Notes under the pieces: generated by a model
Seen by the model: the letters and a program-made list of their open reading frames with translations, nothing else
Told to the model about the DNA's origin: nothing
Database searches by the model: none
Made by a program: the position numbers and the translations under genes
DNA from: Thermoplasmata archaeon M9B2D
GTDB taxonomy: Archaea > Thermoplasmatota > E2 > DHVEG-1
Direction of reading: 5' to 3'
Length of the DNA stretch: 6,303 nt
Assembly (NCBI GenBank): GCA_002900555.1
Contig: MUGD01000112.1
Span: 1-6,303 of the forward strand
In this document: positions 1-6,052 of the stretch, piece by piece
Layout: each line of letters starts with the position of its first letter
How positions within the stretch are numbered: position 1 is the first letter of the stretch

Positions 1-45
1 CCCATCATGGGACAAAAGGTCATATGGATACCATTTTTAATTTTG

Positions 46-53
46 TTTAATAT
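46..53 (+). promoter_or_regulatory. possible TATA box upstream of the 117-1025 gene
   Basis: TTTAATAT resembles an archaeal TATA box. It would place transcription initiation near position 75 and leave a leader of about 40 nt before the start at 117. The surrounding stretch is AT-rich, so a chance match is possible, and no purine-rich BRE is obvious. Confidence 0.3.
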
Positions 54-116
54 CAGCTGGGTACAATTTGATTTCCTTCCAGCATTAAAACCCTATGATT
101 TCCCCGGGATGAAACC

Positions 117-1025
117 ATGGAAATGAAAGAAATCTTCGTATTAGGAGTTATTCTTCTCTTCATCGGTGTCGCAGTCGCACCAAGCATCAACCAGAGTGTC
201 GTCACAGCATCCCAAGAGGATGACCTTGTGGACGTAACCACACAAGCCTGCGGTATCCACGGGTATAATGATACCACGGTGAAACTCACCAGAGAACAAT
301 ACAAGAATTTAGAAGAGTATCTTGTCGAATTCAGAGCAAAGTTGAACCAGACAACATCAAGGGAAGAGGCAGTCCCTATCTTCAAGGACGCTGTGGTGGA
401 GTTGGACACGTATGGGTTGTTGCCGGAGGGGATGAGTGTTGAACTAGCTCAGAGGTTGGTGACTGGGGGACATATCTATGAAAAATGTATCCAAATCTTT
501 GGGAGATTATTCAATAAAAGCCAATATAATTCCAATAGTAATCTTTTTTGTTTAGTCGCAGGTGAAACAGATGCAACAGTATTTAGTCGTCATTCCTATA
601 TTTGGCTTACTGTAGGGTCTATTCTTTCAATGTGGAAGTTCTGGAATGATTATACGTTATTAGGCATGATACTATTTATAATCGTAGGTAATTTTGTTAT
701 ATTAAGTATATTACTTCAAAATTTTATAGATAAAAATCCCTTCGCGTTATTTGATGTTGTTTGTATTGGAGTATATGACCCGTTCGAAAAGATAACGTAT
801 TATGCTTCAGGATGGTTAAAGAGTTTTGGCGTATTAGGCATAAAATCATGGGATGAATATATCCGTGGGAATTTTCTTGCATTACCTCTAATCTATGGTC
901 TAATTTATTTTTTGTATCAGGCAATATGGGGGTTTACTGGATTAAAGATCCTACTTGATGAAAATACTTTAAAGCAATCCTATTTTGGGTTTGCATTGGC
1001 ATTAAGTGTAGATGATACACCGTAA
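117..1025 (+). CDS. secreted/membrane protein of unknown function, mosaic composition
   Basis: I do not recognise a named family for this 302-aa protein. Residues 5-22 form a hydrophobic signal peptide or N-terminal anchor. Residues 38-117 form a hydrophilic, probably helical module with one cysteine (TTQACG) and a TREQYKNLEEYLVEFRAKL segment. Residues 181-201 are a strong transmembrane segment; 158-173 and 252-271 are weaker hydrophobic stretches. The C-terminus has GFTGLKIL followed by SYFGFALALSV. This resembles, from memory only, a closing motif of secreted beta-rich archaeal proteins. Codons up to about 120 are near 47% GC; nucleotides 541-1020 are near 33%, suggesting a mosaic origin or relaxed constraint on the second part. 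The start is taken at 117; ATG at 123 is an alternative two codons later, and the ribosome site (GGGATGA, 106-112) is weak. A terminator follows at 1103-1128. Confidence 0.75.
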   Translation: MEMKEIFVLGVILLFIGVAVAPSINQSVVTASQEDDLVDVTTQACGIHGYNDTTVKLTREQYKNLEEYLVEFRAKLNQTTSREEAVPIFKDAVVELDTYGLLPEGMSVELAQRLVTGGHIYEKCIQIFGRLFNKSQYNSNSNLFCLVAGETDATVFSRHSYIWLTVGSILSMWKFWNDYTLLGMILFIIVGNFVILSILLQNFIDKNPFALFDVVCIGVYDPFEKITYYASGWLKSFGVLGIKSWDEYIRGNFLALPLIYGLIYFLYQAIWGFTGLKILLDENTLKQSYFGFALALSVDDTP

Positions 1026-1102
1026 TACAAAAACAAACCCGTCTGACCTTGTCGAAATGATGCTTACAGGTACATTCATTTTTCTTTCAGACAAAAACAT
1101 AT

Positions 1103-1128
1103 AGGGGATCTATCGCCTCTCTTTTTTT
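1103..1128 (+). terminator. hairpin plus T-tract terminator
   Basis: A short stem (AGGGG at 1103-1107 pairing with CCTCT at 1116-1120, including one G-U pair) with an 8-nt loop is followed by C and seven Ts at 1122-1128. Archaeal termination depends mainly on such T-tracts. It lies about 80 nt after the stop at 1025 and ahead of the next promoter, which suits a transcript boundary. Confidence 0.5.
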
Positions 1129-1157
1129 AAGATATCGACTCATGGTCAACCAGCTAA

Positions 1158-1177
1158 ACGTTTTTAAAGAAAAACGT
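1158..1177 (+). promoter_or_regulatory. TATA box within a perfect inverted repeat (candidate operator)
   Basis: ACGTTTTT (1158-1165) and AAAAACGT (1170-1177) are perfect 8-nt inverted arms separated by AAAG. The TATA-like TTTTTAAA (1161-1168) sits inside. A start of transcription about 25 bp from the box would fall near 1190, just before the ribosome site, giving a very short leader. A protein bound to this dyad would compete directly with TBP. The sequence shows the dyad and box; the operator role is inferred. Confidence 0.45.
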
Positions 1178-1190
1178 ATTACAAAACCCT

Positions 1191-1196
1191 AAGGAG
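1191..1196 (+). promoter_or_regulatory. Shine-Dalgarno site for the 1202 start
   Basis: AAGGAG lies 5 nt before the ATG at 1202. This strong match selects that start over the internal ATG six codons later. Confidence 0.7.
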
Positions 1197-1201
1197 ACGG
1201 C

Positions 1202-1471
1202 ATGGGAGTTTCAGAAACCATGGATGAACACCAATCAAGAAACGAACGAGACCTCCTGAACCTAAAAACAACCTCAAGAAACCATATCATCTACGGGCTT
1301 CTGCTCATTCTGGGAGTTCCTGTGGGCCTGTTTTTGTTCATCTATACCTTGTCCGGCTATTTTGTTGTCTTTATCCTGATTACCCCAAGCCTGGGACTCT
1401 GGTTTTTATATGATGGAATCCAGGGCTATAAACAATACAAAAAAATAACAAAGGAATTTGGACCACTATGA
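1202..1471 (+). CDS. small two-helix membrane protein, unknown function
   Basis: This 89-aa protein is not recognised. A charged N-terminal region (residues 1-27, many Glu, Arg and Asn) precedes two adjacent hydrophobic segments, about 29-50 and 52-70, joined by a very short turn. A basic, lysine-rich tail (YKQYKKITKEF) follows. By the positive-inside tendency the basic tail is probably cytoplasmic, giving a helical hairpin with both ends inside. A strong ribosome site supports the start. The stop codon overlaps the next gene's start as ATGA at 1468-1471, so the two are almost certainly co-transcribed and probably translationally coupled. The protein may be a membrane partner of the downstream lipoprotein; that is inference from position alone. 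Confidence 0.75.
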   Translation: MGVSETMDEHQSRNERDLLNLKTTSRNHIIYGLLLILGVPVGLFLFIYTLSGYFVVFILITPSLGLWFLYDGIQGYKQYKKITKEFGPL

Positions 1472-1926
1472 AGTCACACCTCGTGATACTGATACTGTGT
1501 CTGATTCTTGTAACGGTGTGTTTTAGCGGGTGTGAACAATTCTACAAGGACTCTGAACATGTGCGGGTAAACGCCATGGTCGCAGTATCCTTTACCGTCG
1601 TTGATGAAGCATACACCCCGATAAACGTCAGCCTTGTTGGAGCCACCGTCTATATCAAAGTGCTAAAAAACGGCGCGAACCGAGTAATCTTTGAACGAAT
1701 TGTACAAAACAATCTATGCCAGGCAACAGACAGTGTTGAGCTCCAGAGAGGAGAATGGATCGAGTGTCTCGTGGACTTTCCCAGCGGTTTTAGAGATTGT
1801 TATCCGCTTACCAATGGCAGTGCCCTACTCACCTGGGAGACCGCTACTACGCAGATGAACCTTGCGGGAGTCTACAACTGGTATCCCCATATATCCATGA
1901 CGCTGATGCAACGTTTATCCCAATAA
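1468..1926 (+). CDS. predicted lipoprotein, unknown function
   Basis: This 152-aa protein has a short basic start (MKSH), a hydrophobic stretch at residues 5-18 and a lipobox F-S-G-C ending at Cys22. That fits a lipid-anchored protein exposed on the outer face of the membrane. The mature part (23-152) alternates hydrophobic and polar residues and probably folds as a beta-sandwich; segments near 40-80 and 88-105 look like strands. Further cysteines at 84, 100 and 111 could form a disulfide. Two N-X-S/T sequons (NVS at 53, NGS at 116) suit an extracellular location. Its ATG overlaps the stop of the upstream membrane-protein gene, and AAAGGA about 12 nt upstream is a distant ribosome site, consistent with coupling. 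I cannot assign a function or family. Confidence 0.75.
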   Translation: MKSHLVILILCLILVTVCFSGCEQFYKDSEHVRVNAMVAVSFTVVDEAYTPINVSLVGATVYIKVLKNGANRVIFERIVQNNLCQATDSVELQRGEWIECLVDFPSGFRDCYPLTNGSALLTWETATTQMNLAGVYNWYPHISMTLMQRLSQ

Positions 1927-2184
1927 GAAAAACAAACCGTAGTATCGTCTCCACTCTGCTTTTTGGTATCTGCTACGTCGGATATCCTTCCTCCGTGTTG
2001 GTTCGGTTTTTCTCTCACATAACGTATCGTTTTAAATGAAATAACATCAGAACAATTTCGAACCTGTTTTAAAGTAGAAGGGAATAAGAGAACGAGTAAC
2101 AATTCGGTATTGGTATAATACTATTGTTTCGTTCAACCACTTTTTCAATACTATGGGAAGGGACGAGGATATATTTTTTTCTCA
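1927..2184. other. convergent intergenic region
   Basis: These 258 nt separate the stop of the lipoprotein gene from the stop of the oppositely oriented 646-aa gene, so the region should hold terminators for both. Plus-strand T-tracts lie at 2007-2011 (after a very weak CCG/CGG stem) and 2172-2178. On the minus strand the only comparable tract is at 1928-1932. GGATATCC at 1980-1987 is a plain palindrome. I see no convincing gene or RNA here. Confidence 0.5.
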
Positions 2185-4125
2185 CTACACTGGTGTTAGA
2201 ACAATACTGTCTTGATTATTTCCCGGCTGGGGGTCGGTAGAGGGTGTGACAGCAATAATTTTTGCATTATTAATATTGGAAATACCGAAATAATCCTTGA
2301 ATATTTCAATGATGGTCTCCTCAAAGTCCAGCCATGTTGTTATTGTTCGTACCCATCCTGCGGTATACGGTGGTGCAATGTGACCTGGCTGAGGCCAGAT
2401 GATTCTATATTTTAACCAATCAACATCGGGCCCCCCGTACATCCCCCCTATTCCTACCCCAAGGGCGTTTAATTCATCTTGGTCGCTGGTCATCTGCAGG
2501 GTGTCTATTAAATATGACACTGCCTCCTCAGCGCTTTGCAGTCCAGGATTCCACCAGTTCTCACCCCAATAGTCACTCTCGAAACTATCATTTAATAATT
2601 CTTCTGTATTGGTTTTTATAATCACATCATCGATCCACACATTTTCTCCAAGTCCACATTGACTTCTGAATTGTATTTTAAAGGTTGATTTAAAATATTG
2701 TGTGTTCGTGGTTGAATATGTATAGTGATGCCATGTATCTTCTGTATTGTCCGCGAGATTTGCGATTAGGACATAGTAGTTACCATTATAGAGATATAAA
2801 AATAAATCACCGTACTCTGCATCGTCTAATCTATACCAGAAGTCCAAGGTGATACGTGTTGCCCCACTTGAATCTAAGTCGTTACTTGTAAACCGACCAT
2901 TTCTCCGGTAGGTTGATTTGGCTGAATAGTTGGCGGTATACGAGTAATCCTCACCTTTGGACCACCCGTCATATCCTTGATATATCCCAAGGTAGTTCGT
3001 GTACCAGTAGCTGTTTGCGACACCATCAGTGACTAAATTGATTATCTGTCTTTTTGTACTATCAAAATTTCCGAGGTTACGTAATGCATCGGCAGCATAG
3101 CGAATACCACAGCTGATTGGTGTGCTTCCGCCAATTTGATTGATATTTCTAATGAGGTTTCCGATATATGCGTAGTTGTCTTTTCTTACCGTCATTGGTC
3201 CTAACTCGCGTCGTGCAATATCATTTCCAAACTGAATGACGGTTAGCTCGACATTCCCATCATGAGGAAAGATACTTGAATTCTCAATAGAATTTGCTAG
3301 ACCTTCTTTCATAACAATCCAATCAGTAGATGAAATACTTCCAGAGCCATCAAGGATCATGGCCAGCTGTGTCGGTTCTGATGAGAGTACCACAATTGTT
3401 GTAATGGTAAGACATTCGGATTCACCAACCTCTAGATAAGGGATTGTCCATATTCCTGTGTCTGCACTATAATTTCCGCGGGACGTTATGTTACTGAAAT
3501 AGGAAAAATTCCTTGATAAATTAATTTGGATTTCAATGTTTGCTGCAGGGGTTCCTCCTTCAGGATTTGTCACGCAGATTGTGAAATTCACCAATGACCC
3601 GATCGCTGGGAAGAGATTATCGGCAGTCATGGTGACTTTCAAATCAGTTTTTGGATAGATGTCGAGGGTTCCCGTGAACACAAGGGTGTTGCTTTTTGTA
3701 TCTACGGTGAGAAGAGCGGCTTTAAGATAACTTCGGATGTTATAGATGTTAAACAAAAGCGGGTAGACGACACTTTCTCCGATGTTCCATTTTCCATCTG
3801 TTATTGACTTTGCATCTAAATAGTCTTCTACGCAAAACGTCTCATTTTTTATGTCCATAGCAACAGTGATTATGGTATCTAAGTCTAAGGGGTCACCTCG
3901 TTGATGTTCTAATACCAGATTGTTTTCTTCAACCCTGCCAACAATCGTTACATTTGGTGGATCACTAGGTGATGGAATCGAAGAAACATTGTAATACAGC
4001 ACACTAAATGACGATGATATCATTAATAACATCAAAATTTCCCCTATTATTTCAGATACTGCCTCGCTCTGTTTCCCCTGATTCATAACATGCTTAAATC
4101 TATACGCAACGCTTTTTTTCAACAT
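2185..4125 (-). CDS. type IV pilin-like vWA surface protein with jelly-roll insertion
   Basis: 646 aa, probably a pilus-associated or membrane-anchored adhesin. Residues 18-45 (EAVSEIIGEILML core) match the N-terminal helix of archaeal type IV pilins, preceded by a basic leader that a prepilin peptidase would remove. Residues 58-155 are a beta-rich archaeal pilin domain (NNLVLEHQRGDPLDL). Residues 156-247 are a DUF11-type domain (YSADTGIW, VGESECLT). A vWA domain starts near 252 with MIDAS residues D259-G-S-G-S263, T335 and D367. It is interrupted at about 371-527 by a jelly-roll/carbohydrate-binding-like module (WYRLDD, LYLYNG, GENVWIDDVIIK), then resumes (SAEEAVSYLID) and ends with a WPQPG-containing extension. 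About ten N-glycosylation sequons are present. The ATG at 4125 is chosen over an in-frame GTG at 4143, which lies upstream of the good ribosome site. GC is about 40%. It is a paralogue of the gene at 4497-6023 and has its own promoter. Confidence 0.85.
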   Translation of the reverse strand: MLKKSVAYRFKHVMNQGKQSEAVSEIIGEILMLLMISSSFSVLYYNVSSIPSPSDPPNVTIVGRVEENNLVLEHQRGDPLDLDTIITVAMDIKNETFCVEDYLDAKSITDGKWNIGESVVYPLLFNIYNIRSYLKAALLTVDTKSNTLVFTGTLDIYPKTDLKVTMTADNLFPAIGSLVNFTICVTNPEGGTPAANIEIQINLSRNFSYFSNITSRGNYSADTGIWTIPYLEVGESECLTITTIVVLSSEPTQLAMILDGSGSISSTDWIVMKEGLANSIENSSIFPHDGNVELTVIQFGNDIARRELGPMTVRKDNYAYIGNLIRNINQIGGSTPISCGIRYAADALRNLGNFDSTKRQIINLVTDGVANSYWYTNYLGIYQGYDGWSKGEDYSYTANYSAKSTYRRNGRFTSNDLDSSGATRITLDFWYRLDDAEYGDLFLYLYNGNYYVLIANLADNTEDTWHHYTYSTTNTQYFKSTFKIQFRSQCGLGENVWIDDVIIKTNTEELLNDSFESDYWGENWWNPGLQSAEEAVSYLIDTLQMTSDQDELNALGVGIGGMYGGPDVDWLKYRIIWPQPGHIAPPYTAGWVRTITTWLDFEETIIEIFKDYFGISNINNAKIIAVTPSTDPQPGNNQDSIVLTPV

Positions 4126-4130
4126 GGCCT

Positions 4131-4135
4131 CTCCT
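4131..4135 (-). promoter_or_regulatory. Shine-Dalgarno site deciding the 4125 start
   Basis: On the minus strand AGGAG lies 5 nt before the ATG at 4123-4125. This favours that start over the in-frame GTG at 4141-4143, which sits upstream of the site and would leave it inside the coding region. Confidence 0.7.
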
Positions 4136-4168
4136 ACGCTCACTATTTACAAACTATCGACATGTTTC

Positions 4169-4175
4169 TATTTAA
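4169..4175 (-). promoter_or_regulatory. TATA box for the 646-aa gene
   Basis: On the minus strand TTAAATA is centred 47 bp before the ATG at 4125, giving a predicted leader of about 20 nt that holds the ribosome site. A small inverted repeat, CATAT (4185-4189) and ATATG (4194-4198), sits just upstream, where an activator or repressor could bind. Box and palindrome are identical in the second repeat copy. Confidence 0.6.
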
Positions 4176-4237
4176 CAATACGAACATATTAACATATGCA
4201 GACGAAATACCAATATTGGGGTTTTAGCACGCTCAAG

Positions 4238-4330
4238 CTAAGACCAAACACTATGCAATAACATAATATATGATACGTACCCTTTTGATTGTCGGGAATC
4301 GTTGTCTTGAGCTTCGGAGCTGGTCTTTGT
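4238..4330 (-). pseudogene. stranded 3'-end fragment matching the tail of the right-edge open frame
   Basis: In one minus-strand frame these 31 codons, ending in TAG at 4238-4240, match the last codons of the open frame ending at 6141 without any gap. The shared ending is MLLHSVWS. Five amino-acid differences and three synonymous changes separate the copies. The codon before it is TGA (4331-4333), where the other copy reads TCA, so this copy cannot extend upstream. It looks like a duplication or recombination scar rather than a gene. Confidence 0.45.
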
Positions 4331-4341
4331 TCATGGGAGGT

Positions 4342-4496
4342 ATTTTTTGTTGCCTAAGACTCCATCTGGTTTACCCAAAGCATTATATTCCCTCCCATGG
4401 TGCAAGAACAATGCATGAAACAATTGTGATGCAATCCAACGGAAAAGACACCACTCTTTTTTTTCGTCCCTTGAATCTTCTCCTTAGGTGGATATA
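4342..4496. other. unique spacer between the two pilin-vWA genes
   Basis: The whole gap between the genes is 371 nt (4126-4496). Copy 1 of the repeat fills 4149-4341; this remaining part has no counterpart in the window. It holds a run of eight Ts (4457-4464, plus strand). A perfect 9-nt inverted pair, CATGGGAGG (4332-4340, straddling the repeat edge) and CCTCCCATG (4391-4399), also lies here. No clear terminator for the upstream 508-aa gene is visible, so read-through into the 646-aa gene is possible. Confidence 0.5.
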
Positions 4497-6023
4497 TTAC
4501 AGGCTTTGTGGGACGATGTACACGCCGTCGTTATTATTCACTTTTTTTGGATCTGTCGCACTGGCCTGAACGATATTGGCACTGATCTTTACCCTGTTTA
4601 GGGCATTTGTCATGATGTTTTTGAACACATTGGGAAATTGATCCCAGTCTGTCGCGTTGCACACGAACCCCTGGAGTGGCAGTTCCGTGTGGAACGGGGG
4701 TGCAAAGTACCCTGGTTGGGGCCATACCACTTCATCCTTGAACCAGTCATATGCCGTTTCATCGGTGATATGGACGGCAAGCACATCGATTTCATCATCC
4801 ATAGGATTCATCCCGAACTGATCGATCAGGTAATCCCGTGCTACGATTGCCGCTGTATCAGGGTCCATCCCCTGAGGTGAATCTGCATCGTAATCACCAT
4901 CGATATTGCAGATGAGAGATGCTTTTCCATCGGTTATCAGCAAGACCATATGCCTGTTTGCTGTTGTAAAAATACTTGAGGCGGTCACGGTATCGCATCC
5001 GAGGAGAAAACCACAGGAGGTTGATGCAAACCCTGGCATCGTAGTGATTGTATTAAGAGTTGATAACACCGAATCGATTGTCTCATTTGTTACAACAGTA
5101 GGGTTCAGTACCACCTTACAGGTAAGTTGGCCAGCATTACCTCCAAAGAGAATCACGGTTAGCTCTACATACCCGTCCTGTGGGAAAATAGACTCATTGC
5201 CAATCGCGGTGACAAACCCGTTTCGAATTTTATCCAGGTCCTGCTTTCGAATGGATCCTGAACCATCAAGAAGAATTAAGATCTGCGTCATCTTATCAGG
5301 GTTCACTTGTCCGACGATTACAGTCATGGTTAACACCGCGGACTCACCTGGCTGGATTGTATCGATATTTTCCCAGAGGCCGGTGCTGTTGTCGTAGGCT
5401 CCACTTGTTGCTGTATAACCTATGAACGTGAAGCCCACGGGCAATGGGAAATGTATCTTTATGTCGGATACGTTGATATTGCCGTTGTTGTGTACAGTAA
5501 TGGTGAAGGTGACTGGAGTGCCTATGACTGGTGATTGCGGGTCGACGGTGACCTCAACGCTTAGGTCAGAGAGCGGCTCGATGACCGCTGAGCAAAACAT
5601 AATGGAGGATGCAGGCTCGTTGTTAAGGATCATGACTTCTATCTGTTGGGATTCAAGATACTCAGGGTGCATGTACAGTGGATAGATGACTTGTTCTCCA
5701 AAGCTCCATAATCCATCCTTTTTTGTATTGGTATCGACATAGTCATATGCCTGTATCTGCAGCTGTGTGCTTCCGAAGGCAATCCCAACAGATGCATTCA
5801 GATCGATTGGTTCTCCACCAGTGTGTTCCAGGATAAGGTTGTTGTCCACAAGCCTGCCGGTGATGGTGGCGACCGGTGTTGGTGAGCCCTGCGGTGCAGA
5901 AAACAACATGTAGGTGATGGCGACAAACGTAATCACGAGTAACCCTAGGAGAAGCAGTGTTGCAGTCAGTTCAGCAAGTCCGTGATTCTGGGTTCTCAGA
6001 TGATTTGTTCTTTTTACAGGCAT
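4497..6023 (-). CDS. type IV pilin-like vWA surface protein
   Basis: 508 aa, paralogue of the 2185-4125 product. A basic leader (residues 1-15, ending NHG) precedes a hydrophobic helix at about 16-41 (LAELTATLLLLGLL), as in archaeal prepilins; cleavage after Gly15 is plausible. Residues 51-150 are a beta-rich pilin domain (NNLILEHTGGEPIDL). Residues 152-238 are a DUF11 domain (GAYDNSTGLW, QPGESAVLTM). A vWA domain runs from about 246, with MIDAS residues D253-G-S-G-S257, T335 and D365, all present, so divalent-metal ligand binding is likely. Where the paralogue has about 155 inserted residues, this one has a short acidic loop (NIDGDYDADSPQGMD). The C-terminal extension carries WPQPGYFAPPF. 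Six N-glycosylation sequons and a cysteine in the metal-site loop (C337) are present. GC is about 48%, clearly above the paralogue. Likely role: surface adhesin or pilus-tip subunit (inference). Confidence 0.85.
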   Translation of the reverse strand: MPVKRTNHLRTQNHGLAELTATLLLLGLLVITFVAITYMLFSAPQGSPTPVATITGRLVDNNLILEHTGGEPIDLNASVGIAFGSTQLQIQAYDYVDTNTKKDGLWSFGEQVIYPLYMHPEYLESQQIEVMILNNEPASSIMFCSAVIEPLSDLSVEVTVDPQSPVIGTPVTFTITVHNNGNINVSDIKIHFPLPVGFTFIGYTATSGAYDNSTGLWENIDTIQPGESAVLTMTVIVGQVNPDKMTQILILLDGSGSIRKQDLDKIRNGFVTAIGNESIFPQDGYVELTVILFGGNAGQLTCKVVLNPTVVTNETIDSVLSTLNTITTMPGFASTSCGFLLGCDTVTASSIFTTANRHMVLLITDGKASLICNIDGDYDADSPQGMDPDTAAIVARDYLIDQFGMNPMDDEIDVLAVHITDETAYDWFKDEVVWPQPGYFAPPFHTELPLQGFVCNATDWDQFPNVFKNIMTNALNRVKISANIVQASATDPKKVNNNDGVYIVPQSL

Positions 6024-6029
6024 ATACGA

Positions 6030-6035
6030 CACCTC
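6030..6035 (-). promoter_or_regulatory. Shine-Dalgarno site deciding the 6023 start
   Basis: On the minus strand GAGGTG lies 6 nt before the ATG at 6021-6023. The in-frame GTG at 6030-6032 that would extend the protein by three residues is part of this ribosome site, so ATG is the better start. Confidence 0.7.
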
Positions 6036-6052
6036 AATGCTATGGCGGGACG

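Larger units (their letters stand above)
4149..4341 (-). repeat. 193-bp direct repeat, copy 1 (promoter side of the 646-aa gene)
   Basis: This stretch aligns with 6053-6245 at about 88% by hand count, with a single 1-nt gap near the middle and a small length difference at the distal edge. Positions 4164-4203 are identical to 6068-6107 over 40 bp. The repeat covers the leader start, TATA box, upstream palindrome and, at the distal end, a fragment homologous to the tail of an upstream open frame. Similarity fades before the start codon and beyond 4341. Confidence 0.9.

Noticed and set aside
1..126. Plus-strand frame open from the window edge to TGA at 124-126, with an ATG at 7.
   Set aside because: Only about 40 codons, overlaps the start of the 117 gene and the likely promoter, and no coding signal beyond being open; a run this short is expected by chance.
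53..409. 118-codon minus-strand frame opposite the first gene.
   Set aside because: Antisense shadow of the signal peptide and conserved N-terminal module of the plus-strand gene; no ribosome site and an unstructured composition.
1041..1092. GTCTGA and TCAGAC inverted pair after the first gene.
   Set aside because: Six-nt arms with a 40-nt loop and no T-tract directly after; the hairpin at 1103-1128 is a better terminator.
1797..2039. 80-codon plus-strand frame overlapping the end of the lipoprotein gene.
   Set aside because: Mostly a frame shadow of the lipoprotein, no ribosome site, and its extension into the intergenic region shows no coding character.
4270..4569. 99-codon plus-strand frame across the spacer and the end of the 508-aa gene.
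   Set aside because: It runs through the repeat and antisense into a well-supported gene; the repeat copy at 6174 onward does not keep a comparable frame.
4906..5397. 163-codon plus-strand frame opposite the vWA region.
   Set aside because: Antisense shadow of the metal-site part of the 508-aa protein; composition explained by the real gene.
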